Assembly (NCBI GenBank): GCA_941918925.1
Contig: OW799233.1
Coordinates: forward strand, 147,190,223-147,254,222
DNA from: Phyto melanocephala
Lineage: Eukaryota; Arthropoda; Insecta; Diptera; Rhinophoridae
Direction of reading: 5' to 3'
Length of the DNA: 64,000 nt
Of this stretch, positions 34,825-45,611 are shown in pieces (within the stretch, counting starts at the first letter, position 1; every line of letters begins with the position of its first letter). The position numbers and the translations under genes are program-made. Below the pieces are notes generated by a model. The model saw nothing but the letters and a program-made list of their open reading frames with translations, had not been told where the DNA came from and did not search any database.

Positions 34825-36520
34825 ATTTTATTTTTTTATAAAATTAATACGGAACCATAAATGGATACCGTTGGTTTTTGATTAAATTCAAACGTTAGAG
34901 AAAACAATTTTGAAACATGTGATTTTAAATGCTTTAAAGGATTTCATTAATGCAAAATTGAAAATGAAATCATTTAAGTGATCTTATTTTCTATAATTAG
35001 TGTAAAAAAATTTTATTTTATATATTTTATAATGAGAAAAAAGATTTAAAAAATATGAAAACAAAAAACTTATTTAATTTTTAAGAGCTTTGATGCCTTT
35101 CGGATCATCCTACGTACACATATGTTTGCTTTATTAACGACCATTTCTACTTGTTTTAGTTTCCTTATATTTATACGACGATACCAGATCGAGTATTTTC
35201 CAAATAATATAAGTTATAGAAATAATTATTTTACAGACATTCTTAAAGTGTCTTATAGATTGTGAATCGCTAATAATTTCAATACTACCCCACGAAAAAA
35301 TACTTTTGAAATAAATATGTCTACATTTTTCTACTGCTAAAATAATAAGTAGTACAGCAGACAGACTTTGTAGTGCTCTCGTGTGTTTCAATGTTCTAAA
35401 TTTTCCGAAATTCTAAAATATTTTTTATATTTTTTTGTATGACAAAACTAATGTAAACGTTAATAAAATCCAACAAATTTTACTTGTAACAATATTATAA
35501 TAGACAACCACAAACAAGTCAAAAATGATAATATGGCCAACAAAAATATTAATTTAACTATTTTTTTAAATGATCAATTTGGTTTGCAAAATTTTGTAAA
35601 TACAATAATTCCGATTTTACCTAAATATCTTTTACTATTAAATTTGCATATACATAGTATGAATTTTGCCTCGTCCTCACAAATATATTTTGTTTTGGTC
35701 ACTTAATTTGTTTTTTCATTTGTCGACTATTAACAACGACGCTGTGGTTGTTTTATCTTTTAAGTAAAATTTCATAAAAATTTTTTAATCCTGCTAATTA
35801 TTTTAAAAAATGGCTATTTTTATTTAAATTTTCATACCCCAGATGTTATCTACATTACATTTTAAAAATTCCATAAAATTTTCATTTACCTCATCGTAAA
35901 GTATTTTTCTACAAACAACTTAAATTTTCTGTTCAAAAATATCGATACAAAAATTCCACAACACAAATTTAAATGCTTTCAATTCAGGAATTTCATAAAT
36001 CTTACTATTTGAGTAATGTTTTAAAAAAGGTTTGAAGCTCAAATCTGTAAATAATTAACAGAAATATACTTTGACTAGCTGGGCAAAGTATATTGTGTCT
36101 GTATAATAAATCCTTTTGTTAGAAAAGTTTCTCCACCTTAAGAACACTTTCTAAAAGTTGTTTGTTTACTTTTTCTTTTGCAAAGTTTCTGTAAAGTAAG
36201 TTTCTTTTACCGTTTGTTTTAAAAACTTAAAGTCTTCCACAAGTTATTTATTGGCAAAATATTGGTTATGTTACAATATTTTGAAAATTTCTTTAAGAAA
36301 ATTTCATTGATTTGGACAAAGGCTGGAGGTGGGGAGAACTGAAAAATTTTCTTACAAACTCTAAAGCGATTTACAGACTTGAATCAATTTAGGGGAAAAA
36401 AGGGAATTATTACGAATTTATAATAATTGCAGTGTGAATTGTACATCAATAAAGCGCATAAAATTTTCACTCAAAGCAATCGTTCGAATTCAAAAAACAG
36501 CATATTAAACAAATTTGCTA
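34825..36520. other. intergenic, nothing recognised
   Basis: AT-rich; frame 35134-35391 on the minus strand has no recognisable content. Confidence 0.4.
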
Positions 36521-36524
36521 GTTT

Positions 36525-36612
36525 TTGTGGTGATACAAACAATTGTTATTGCATGACGTTGGGAGGGGCATATAAGATTCGGCACGGCCGAATATAACAC
36601 TCTTACTTGTTT
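36525..36612 (+). repeat. INE-1-like family A, 3' end only
   Basis: GTGGTGATACAAACAATTGT, TTGCATGACG, then GCATATAAGATTCGGCACGG, CCGAATATAACACTCTTACT and TTG. Only the last 88 or so bases of the element are left. Confidence 0.8.
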
Positions 36613-37218
36613 TTTTCTTTTTTCTCTATGAGTCTTATGGATTTATACACTAAATATTTTTTATTCTAATTATATAATTGATTAAGTACCAGATTACCTC
36701 ATAATTTGAATATTTGATTTAAAAACTATATATCTTAAATTATTCATTGAATTCATTTTTTTAAATAAATATTCGTATTTTTTATTAGTATACAAGTACC
36801 ACCTTTTAATAGTTTTAAATCGCTTACTTCGACTATCATCAGACCTGATAAAGTTGAAGTTTAAATGGTGAGTTTAATAATAATTGTTACTTTTAATTAA
36901 TTCTGTGAGTTAATACACATTTAATATCATACACACATACACTGACACTATAACATTACTTTCAGACATATATTTAAAATAATGAATTCTTTTGTAAACA
37001 AATAATTTAAATACAGTCTTTTTTTGGTTTTTATTTTGCTTAAAATGACGTATTACATATATTGTAGTTTTTATAAAAACGAAATAATATGAAAACCAAC
37101 TATTATATTTCCATGAGAGGTTAAGTGTGGTAATTCAGAAAATTTGTTGTAAGGGCTATCTGGTTTATGTATGGGATAGCATGGAGGCAGGGTAAAGATT
37201 AATAAAGTGGTTATTACA
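36613..37218. other. intergenic, nothing recognised
   Basis: AT-rich; no feature seen. Confidence 0.4.
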
Positions 37219-37220
37219 TA

Positions 37221-37465
37221 TCTGTGGCTTGGAGCTAAAAGGGCCAATGTCAAAATATTTACTTTAGAGAAAATTTTAACTGAAGTTTAACTTTTACATA
37301 TGCTTTCATAGTGACATTGGCCAGCTTTTTATTTATGAAGCAGTTCTGGGTTCAGTATGACTTTAACTGTTTTATCATAATGAAATAGAGCAAGAAAACA
37401 AATATTGCAATCAAACTCAAAAGAGCAAAATAGTGACATTAGCCCTTTTCGCTCCAAGCCACAGA
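37221..37465. mobile_element. 245-bp MITE, TA duplication
   Basis: Both ends read TCTGTGGCTTGGAGC(T/G)AAAA inward and match for about 38 bp with few changes. TA flanks both sides (37219-37220, 37466-37467). The motif GACATT(G/A)GCC or its inverse occurs in each arm and once in the middle (37312), possibly a protein-binding repeat. Non-coding. Confidence 0.8.
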
Positions 37466-37467
37466 TA

Positions 37468-39190
37468 TATCCTTTTAACTAAGCTTACCAATTCATTGTT
37501 TCATAATATTTTTTTTTTTTTTTGTTAAATGGTTGATTTTTATTAAATTATATAACGAACCAAAATCTAATTATACAGATACACGAACCATCCCGATTTG
37601 CATTTGCACGGCCGGAGTTAAAGGTAACATAGACTCTATATAATTGAAACCTCAGTGGTCGGTTCGTCACAATCTAAAAAATACCATAAGGCAGTAAAAG
37701 TTTGTACGTGTTTTATTATTGTAGTAAAAATATAACACATTATAAACTTCTCTTTTTAGAATTAAACAAAAATTTTCGTTACAACGTTTTTTTTTAAATC
37801 TTTCTTGTTAAAATTTGCAAATATTTTGATAGGTCCAAACCCATATAACAATACAAACAATACAAATGTATGTATACGATTTCTTTAGACATATTTTAAT
37901 ATTTTTTATGCTAACAGTATATGTAAAATACAAACAAAAAATAAGTGTGCCGCCATTATTATACGGTACCTAAATATGTTTGTTCTAAGTTTTGTTTTTG
38001 GAAATATTTCAAGATTCTTAAATACTTTTTAATAGCTAACCAAAATGTTTTGTCAAGCTTTTACGTATATCATATTAATCTTAATATCGTTCTTCAGCCT
38101 CCTGTAATATTCGTCATTTTAATTTGTTTGTTTTTAGGATTTCTTGTAAAAAACTTCAAGTTTCCTACACTCTTGTAATAGTTAGCTAAGTATTTGTTAA
38201 CCATATTGCGTTAATCTTTAACAAAACAACAAACAAAAAAAAAAAACAAAACTTTTATGGTCATCTCAAATACTTTCATCTAAACACAATTTTAATGTCA
38301 TGTTACCATAAATATTTTAGCAGCAGCTGTTCAATAAAAATTTTCCGGTTGAGAAATGACAAGAACATCAATAAAAAGCAGCTCGTTGTCATCTGTGTGT
38401 ACAATAAAAATCAATTTAACTTTCCCAACACTTGCTGTTCAGGCATAGATATTTTTTTTTATTTTCCTTAATTTGTTGACTTGTAAAAAGTCTAAACTTT
38501 ATTTAACAAAATATTGTTTGATTAAAGAGTATAATATTGTCAAGTAAGTAAAAGTTTAAGACAGTTTGAGATGATAACTCATAACTTAATCAAAGTTCAA
38601 ATTGAAAATGAGAACTAGTCTTTAGGCGTTGAACTTTTATAAGTTATTATTGAAATATTGAAGTGTCTCAGTTATTCAACGTAATATTGAAGAAGTAAAA
38701 AATTAATTAAATAAATATCTGACAACCTGCTTAACACATTACGACAAAGCTGCATTGTGCCGCCATAGAAAAGTTAACTAGTTTTTTAGAAATACAATAA
38801 GTGTACTTTTATGGGTGGGTGATATAAAAGTAAAACTTTATTCAACTATTATTTACTTTTGTTAACCAGTAACAGGCATGCTGAAAATATCACTGTTGTG
38901 TCAAAGATAGGAGTGACAGACATACCGTTGTTAGCATTACATGCGTTGTTTTCCCATATAAATTATTTCTAGGAAATATTTTTTTAGTTCAATAAAAATA
39001 ACTTGTGTTTTATTTGCTCTGAACTGTTATTTGTTGTATCTTTTACTGCAATTTATGCAATTTTTTATGTCTTTATTTTATAATTTCTTGAAATGCAGTT
39101 TAGTTCATAAATAGATTGTTATTTTTATTGTCCAAACACTGTTTAGGTATTTCTTTTTCTTTGTTTTGCTACTTGTTTTCTACCTATAGA
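37468..39190. other. intergenic, nothing recognised
   Basis: AT-rich; no recognised feature. Confidence 0.4.
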
Positions 39191-39194
39191 ACTG

Positions 39195-39478
39195 CACTAA
39201 AAAAGTGGGAGTTAAAGTAGGCGTGGTATAGAAAAATATCTAATTGATCATACCAGAGTCTTAGTTATATTATGTGAAAATTTCAATAAGATCTGCCCAT
39301 CAGTATGGCCTACCTAAGGGGGCGTGAAAAAAGTCGTGGCGTTGAGGGGTTTGAAAAAACAATGTTGACCGATTTTCAGGTCTACGCGGTACGCACACAA
39401 AATTTCATGAAAACCGGTCGAGCCATTTCGTAGGAGCTTAATCACAAACACCACGATATGAGAATTTTATATATTAGA
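39195..39478 (-). mobile_element. Helitron-like 5' fragment, same family as 25396
   Basis: Read on the minus strand from 39478: TCTAATATATAAAATTCTCA, GTGGTGTTTGTGATTAAGCT, CGAAATGGCTCGACCGGTTT, TCATGAAATTTTGTGTG and, at the far end, CGCCTACTTTAACTCCCAC. The TCTA(A)TATATA start is Helitron-like. No 3' end found. Confidence 0.55.
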
Positions 39479-39646
39479 ATTTGCTGAATTTACTTATTTA
39501 TGTGTTAAAAATATAAACTTTATTTGTATATAATTTTGACTGAATTATCGAGAAAGTATTTAAAGAACACATCAAAATCTTAAAGATCTAATGGATTTCA
39601 TAAACTGGTGTGCCAGACGAGATAACTTTAAGTCATTTTGACTTTT

Positions 39647-39725
39647 TAATACCCTTCACCTGTGGTGCTAAGGGTATATATACCTTTATCATTCCATTTG
39701 CTTTTTCTAAGAAATTTATTCTGCA
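39647..39725 (+). repeat. INE-1-like family A, 5' end only
   Basis: AATACCCTTCACCTGTGGTG, AAGGGTATATATACC and TATCATTCCATTTGCTTTTT match the family A start; similarity stops after about 80 bases. Confidence 0.7.
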
Positions 39726-40025
39726 AAATACTCTGTTTTTTATACTGTTTTTAAACTGGAATACCGCCTTATCCCAATTACTGTTTTTATTTTTCATGAT
39801 TGTTTAAATTTGCGCGATTAGGTTAAAGAAATTTTCTTATACTTGCACGAAAACAGACAGAAGTTTAGAGTTTAGAGAAGTTTATTAGAGAACAAGAGAA
39901 CAATAATACCAGAATGACAAATTTGGCATTATTTGAAAATTTTCGCATATTATTACACGGATTTAAAAGTATAAAACTTTAAGTAGGCAAAACTTTTTAA
40001 CTAGTGGCCATTTTGTCAGGTTTAA
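39726..40025. other. intergenic, nothing recognised
   Basis: No feature seen. Confidence 0.35.
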
Positions 40026-40039
40026 TATCTCAATATAAA

Positions 40040-40325
40040 TAGACTATCGCATGAATAACGGCCGGTAAATTGGCCGTTAATCTCAATTTTTATAAGCGAA
40101 TTTTGTTTAGCGTATAGCTGACTTTTGTTTGAATGGACACATGAATAAACAAAACTGTCTTAGGGTGTTACTTTCCTCAATTATATGTTAATACACTATC
40201 ACATCCAGAAAAACAGACTATTTGGTATGTTTTATAGGCTAGTGGAATCAGTGGCCCGTAGCTCTCTTAAAACGATTCTTGTTAAAATGTTAGAGTCAAT
40301 GCTGACCAATAAAGAGCCATGATTA
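40040..40325 (+). pseudogene. fragment of the mariner family at 3329
   Basis: Shares with 3440-3670, in order, TTTTGTTTAGCG, AACAAAACTG, CTCAA...ATGTTAA/GA, ACACTATCACATCCAGAAAA, TATTTGGTATG and TTTATAGGCTAGTGGAAT. Coding blocks are unreadable. It ends where an INE-1-like family B copy begins. Confidence 0.65.
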
Positions 40326-40955
40326 CTAAAAAAAATTCATTTTATCATTCCGTTTGAAAAACAGCGAAATATTCCTTTTAAACCTCATTAAGTTTATATT
40401 TTCTAAGTCCTGATTTCACTTCAAAACGATTTAACTTTGTCCATCCGTCTGTTCAGCTGTTGAAAGCACGATAGATCTCGAACCGATAAAGCTAGAGAGA
40501 TGAAATTTTGCAAGAATATTTATTTTATATTGAAAATTAGCTAAATTAGAATATTATGAAGAGCGTAAAGTTCATAATGCAAGAGTTGGTTAAAAAACCA
40601 TGTCCTTTCAACATTGAATAAAATGCGGTTGTGTCTAAACGCATTGTATATTTCCTGAGAAAAAAAATATCCTTCCCCGAATATTGCCAAAACTATATAT
40701 TACGAAAGAAGGAATAGATCGAAAGGTACAAAAATGTATACCGCACAGAGCCTTTTTCGGTATATTTTAAATTTAAAACATCATCAAACCTACAAAATTA
40801 GATGTACGATGCTAAAATCTTGCAAAGATTGCTTTTTGGTCAAAGGATTTGTGATTACGGAAAATAAATGTAACCTACCCACTTTTACGCCCACCTCACA
40901 TATTCTGAAAAATTATATTTTTTCCGACACTACAAGAGTAAAGGAGTTGCTGTTT
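40326..40955 (+). mobile_element. INE-1/DINE-1-like family B, both ends lost
   Basis: Matches the family B interior from TTCATTTTATCATTCCGTTT through GTCCATCCGTCTGTTCAGCT, AAAGCACGATAGATCTCGAA and CCACTTTTACGCCCACCTCA. The 5' hairpin and the 3' hairpin with its CTTACTTG tail are missing. Confidence 0.75.
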
Positions 40956-41044
40956 GGTAAAAAATTTCAATCTAACTCATTGTGGTAATAATATATGAAA
41001 AAGGAAAAACTAAAGTAGTTACCGAATTTAATTAATTTAAGTCC

Positions 41045-41150
41045 CGGGAGTTGAATAGATGATATTTACAACCAACATGTACCCACCGATTAAAGAGTGC
41101 TGATGATGAAATCGTAGCTGGTTTCAAAAATGCATTCCATCATTACTACT
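41045..41150 (+). repeat. dispersed repeat shared with 8085-8185
   Basis: Second copy of the block described at 8085: GATGATATTTACAACCA, AAAGAGTGCTGATGATGA, TTTCAAAAATGCATTC. Confidence 0.6.
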
Positions 41151-41154
41151 AGGG

Positions 41155-42440
41155 ATAAGTCATAGGTAGGATTTTATCAGGCAGGTAGACAACTATCCAT
41201 TATTAGATCTTCACTTTAATCTAAAGTAAGCAGTAAGCTAAAGCAAGTTCATGCAACCTGGTAGGTAAAATTAAACTTGCATTAATTTTTCGACAAAATC
41301 CTACCTTTTACTAACACCAAGTTGTAATATTTGCCATTAGAGTGTTAAGATATATAAAAGTTTTACAAATTAAATCGAATTTATAATAAAAGTTTATGGT
41401 TTAATATGAAAGACTCAAATAGTATGGTCTGAAATAGAATAATGTGCCTTAGTGATCTAAGTTAACATATTAACGCCCTATGATCATGGGTAGGGTGGGT
41501 ACAGAGGCATTACATCACAACAACATCTTAGGATATTGTCTTTGGATAATTTTAATAAAAATATCAATTTAGTAGTAGATTATTTACCAAATCAAATAAA
41601 TAAGTCGGTTCAGTCAGACCATTTCTGTTTAGGTTTTATATTAAAGCCGTTTTAAAAAGTTCAGTCTATGAAATTTTATTAACTTAAGTATAAACCTTGT
41701 ATTGTATCTTAAGTCAGTGAATTGCAACAGAATCCCGCAATAAATATCTGTCTGTAATTGTGTGTATTAGAACAACAGCAATGAAAAAATATTTATATTG
41801 TATATTTTTTGAGCTTAGTCATTTACTTAAATGCAGATTTTCTTTAATACATCTTTTTTATTGCGGCTTTACATACACATGTACACACACACGTATACGC
41901 GAAAATACATATTAAGTAAATAAAATACACTATAGAGGCGAATGCAGAACAAACAAAAAAACGAAAAACCTTAAAGAATATTGATAAAAAAAAACAGCAG
42001 TAGAATAAACATTAGTCGCTACCATTAATCTCAAACGTAAGCTGTGTTCATTTATCTTCATAAGTCTTCTGTGTGTCTATTAAAAACATACAGTTAAATA
42101 ATCGTTATTTTTTAAAGGGCTTAAATAATGTCAAGGTTATGTATGTGTTAGTAAAATAATGCATTAAGCAAATTACATATTGTAGATATTTGTATTTAAG
42201 GAATGACTAAAAGAATAAGAAAAATTCTTATTGTATTTTTAATAAAAATAGGAAAATAAACAAAAAGCAAGATAAATTTAAGATGCTTAAAAATATTAAT
42301 AAATGCGAAATTTGTTCGTTTTGAAAAGAATTGAAAAATGCGGTTTAAAATATTGATGCCACATATATAAAATAATACAGTACGACAAAATTATATTTTT
42401 AACGTTAGGAAAAAATCTCTTAAGGTTTTACTCAATTTGT
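41155..42440. other. intergenic, nothing recognised
   Basis: AT-rich. 41155-41300 has GGTAGG(A/T) words on either side of an inverted pair (TAGGATTTTATC at 41167, GACAAAATCCTACC near 41292), possibly one more small inverted-repeat element. Confidence 0.3.
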
Positions 42441-43220
42441 GTATTTTCTAGGGTGATCAATCATTCCATTTTTTTAAGAAACCGGTTTTCAAATAGTTTG
42501 AAATTTAAAATTTAAAATAAAAATTAAGAAAAAACCGGATCGCCAGTTCGAATATATAAAATATAATGTTTAAAGAAAAAGTTAAAAAATATTGTAAAAA
42601 AGATTATAATAAAAATTATATCTATCTACAATTACGTAATAACTGACATGAATGTAGTTGACTAATTTGGTTTTAATTAGTTAAATTTAAATACAAAAGG
42701 TACTCTTTACAAGTAAAAAAAATAAATACACTAAATTAATACATAAATAAATAAGACTTTTTATAAGGCTGTTATACATTTTTTTATCTGCATCTGTACA
42801 TTTTTTAAATGTTAAATAGATCTTTTAAACTAATATGCACTAACGTATTTTGCTTGCAATGATTTCTCTAATTTAAAATACATTTTAAAGTCTAGGGAAA
42901 AAAATCTTTAAAATTTTATTTTAAAAATTCTTTCTTATACCTCTGACAGACACACAAATGTATGCATAAACTAGTCTGTTCGATGGTTTAATTGAAATTT
43001 AAGTAGACAGACATTCAATGAACATTAATTAAAATTAGGACCTGGAAGGAGAGATTATTGGTTTTTTCTTAATTGTAACTACATACATGCTTCAATTACC
43101 TTTAACTTTTAAGTTAGTTTTATATCCTATAAAAAATAAGATTAAAGCTCAATTATTTTTCTTATTTTACATTTGTTTTTTAAACAACAAATAAATTGCT
43201 AACAATATTATGAAAACATA

Positions 43221-44381
43221 GGTTAGGTTAGGTTAGGTTGAAAAGGAGGGGTATAAAAGCCCAAACCCATGACAGGTATACACCTATGCCCAGTTGGCAT
43301 GTTGTGCGCTCCATGTGGAAAACGGAATTCCCAAACAAAAAACCATAAACATAATTTCCCATAAATAACGGACTAGTCCAAGAAACCAGTCCCCTCAATG
43401 TAACGCCTTATGGATCTCCAGTTCGAGTTCCCCAGGTATTCCAAGTTCGGCATATTATCTACTGTAAAATTTTCGCGCCTAATATGCCCAAACGCAGGAC
43501 AATGACAGAGGTAGTGTACCAGGGTCTCATCCTCTTCCTCACAAGCTCTACATGTCGTCTCCTCAGATAATCCCATGCGTGCTAAATGAGTTCTCAACTC
43601 CGTATGACCTGTAATTACACCGGTTAATTTCCTAAGTGTAGGTCTACTTAGTCTCAAAATCTCCTTTGACTTCCCAAGATTTGGGTCACCCCAGAGTGTT
43701 CTTGTCACCTTACCGACATCAGTGCTTTGCCATTTTCTGACATGTTCTTCCATTGCCCAACGTTTAAGTTCATCTTTAAATCGTTTAAGGGGTTTTGCGT
43801 TCTCCAAAGTTATAGTACTCAAAAGAGCTCCCATTTTGGATAATTTGTCGGCTTTCTCGTTTCCGATCAGCCCGTGATGGCTTGGTATCCATATTATCTC
43901 CAGATGTTCACAATTTGCATATGAGTTTATCTCACTCTTGCATTGCAAAACGTTCCGGGATTCAACTTTCTCCTTTCTCAATGTCTTAATCACTGATTGG
44001 CTATCCGTAAAGATACGAATCGGAGTTTCGCTATTCGTTTCCTTTATCCATTTAATTCCTTCCGTAATCGCCATGATCTCAGCCTGAAAAATAGTGTTGT
44101 GATCTGGTAGACGGAAGTATTTGCCTCTATTTCGACTTATGTCGTATAAGCCCATTCCAGTTTGGTCACCAATCTTTGAACCGTCTGTATAAAGATCGAT
44201 TCCGTGGGTGTTTCCCATCCTGATTATCTCATCCCATTCTCCCTCTTCCGGTATAATGGTGATGCAGTTAATATTCTCATATCTCATCGGGATTTTATCA
44301 CATGTTAATTCTGTAATATTTCCTATCGGTAAGATATCCGTTATTCTTTGGTATCTGGTCTTATGTTCTCTTATTAAATCC
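43221..44381 (-). mobile_element. 5'-truncated non-LTR retrotransposon with TTAGG-like tail
   Basis: Inserted in the hAT element in minus orientation. The 11-bp ATGAAAACATA is present at 43210-43220 and 44382-44392, the target duplication. The element keeps the end of ORF2 (43373-44383) and a 150-bp 3' UTR, and ends on its sense strand with three CCTAA units rather than poly(A) (GGTTAGGTTAGGTTAGGTT at 43221-43239 on the + strand). 5' truncation is usual for target-primed reverse transcription. RNase H after the reverse transcriptase points to the I/R1/Loa-type clades rather than jockey. Confidence 0.88.
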
Positions 44382-44383
44382 AT
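43373..44383 (-). CDS. ORF2 C-terminal part: RNase H and CCHC-like domain
   Basis: Open for 336 codons. RNase H spans about residues 60-185: LYTDGSK (Asp67), FQAEI (Glu102), IFTDSQS (Asp127) and IWIPSHHGLIGNEKADKLS (His169/170, Asp179), so the four acidic residues of the active site are all present. RNase H removes RNA from the RNA-DNA hybrid during retrotransposition. At the end, residues 278-295, CRACEEEDETLVHYLCHC, give Cys-x2-Cys-x8-His-x4-Cys, the zinc-binding motif common after this domain in insect non-LTR elements. Endonuclease and reverse transcriptase are gone. The first ATG is made at the junction: AT comes from the target duplication and G from the element. The unbroken frame suggests a fairly young insertion. 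Confidence 0.9.
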   Translation of the reverse strand: MDLIREHKTRYQRITDILPIGNITELTCDKIPMRYENINCITIIPEEGEWDEIIRMGNTHGIDLYTDGSKIGDQTGMGLYDISRNRGKYFRLPDHNTIFQAEIMAITEGIKWIKETNSETPIRIFTDSQSVIKTLRKEKVESRNVLQCKSEINSYANCEHLEIIWIPSHHGLIGNEKADKLSKMGALLSTITLENAKPLKRFKDELKRWAMEEHVRKWQSTDVGKVTRTLWGDPNLGKSKEILRLSRPTLRKLTGVITGHTELRTHLARMGLSEETTCRACEEEDETLVHYLCHCPAFGHIRRENFTVDNMPNLEYLGNSNWRSIRRYIEGTGFLD

Positions 44384-44625
44384 GAAAACATAACTAAAAG
44401 TTTTTATTTTCTGATTTTTGGAAACTTTTCGCGTACAATGGTAAGATTGGTTACAAAGATATATGAAAATAAACTAAAAAAAATAAAAAACCGGCTTTTT
44501 CGGATAAAAAAACCGGTGTATTCGATATTCGAAAAATCAACATTTAGAAAAAACCGCCAGCTGGAAAAGGAAAAAACCGGGTTTTCCACCGGTTTTAAAA
44601 CCAAGTCGATCACCCTAGTATTTTC

Positions 44626-45610
44626 TCTCCTTTGGTATCGATAACTGCTTTCAACTGTGTTCATCTACATTTTAGGCAATACCTCAAAAGATTCATATTT
44701 TGTTTGGTGTTATTTAAAAATAGCAATATCTGACCCTAGACCATTTTTGTTTTGTACTTGAAGTTAAATTAAATTGTTTGAAATAGCATTCCAGTGTTGT
44801 GAATGTTTAGAATGCCATGGCAATTCCGAATGAACTTATAATAAAAATAATTAACTTTAAATAATGCTTTTTATACATGTTTGCGCGATTTGCTCTAGCA
44901 TTAAAGAATTTCAGAAAACATATGAAAACCCAAGTGATAGTGCCGATTTTGATAATACCTTTTACTACCATGCACATAAGTATAATAACTATGTATATCG
45001 TAGCTAAGCATAGATTTTAAATTTAATTTTATACACAATTTTATTTAATATTTCGACGACATCTCAAATTTTAAATACATAGTTACATACATAGTTAACT
45101 GTATTCTAATAGTCAAGCACTTTCATTTGATACCCATTTTGATGTGGTTAAAAAAAACTTACGACGCCGTCTTTTATTTTACACTTTTTAATAGCTTGCA
45201 CCGATATTGTGGTGGGTCAAACAGGACACAACCGTATCGACTGTATTTGACTCTTATATTCGCCATTTAATTTAAGACGCCGTCTTGGGTTTTTACCTTT
45301 AAATAGTTAACTGTATTTGAGTGGACAAACCCTTTCTTTTGCTATCATCAAAACATCAAAAGCATCGTAGCATTTTATTTTGGTGCCTACATCTAAGTTA
45401 GTTTATAACTAATTTGTTAGTTTCTTCAGAACAAATTTCCGAAACCACAGCTTTTAAATTTATGTCTTTATCATGTTCAAAAATTATTCAGGAGGTTGAA
45501 TATTGTAATATATTTGAAAAATATATATAGTTTTCCAAATAATTTTTGCCTAATCCTTTGCCGATTTGACTCATTTCTACTAATACCTGAAATGAATTTT
45601 TTTCACTTTT
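44626..45610. other. intergenic with minor direct repeats
   Basis: ATAGTTAACTGTATT occurs at about 45089 and 45304, and ACG(A/-)CGCCGTCTT at 45169 and 45277, so there is an imperfect repeat with about 110-215 base spacing. A fragment at 45120-45150 resembles 8315-8350. No gene. Confidence 0.4.
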
Positions 45611-45611
45611 T

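Larger units (their letters stand above)
42449..44617. mobile_element. hAT-type non-autonomous element, copy 1, carrying a non-LTR insertion
   Basis: Ends are TAGGGTGATC and GATCACCCTA, and the 8-bp sequence GTATTTTC flanks both sides (42441-42448 and 44618-44625). An 8-bp duplication with TA-starting ends is the hAT signature. Without the 43221-44392 insertion the element is about 1.0 kb and aligns along its length with the copy at 56451-57505. Both ends carry several CCGGTTT/AAACCGG motifs, likely transposase-binding sites. No transposase gene: non-autonomous. Confidence 0.9.

Noticed and set aside
44208..44664. Frames at the right end of hAT copy 1
   Set aside because: Antisense to the RNase H frame or translations of the hAT terminal region; the matching region of copy 2 codes something different.
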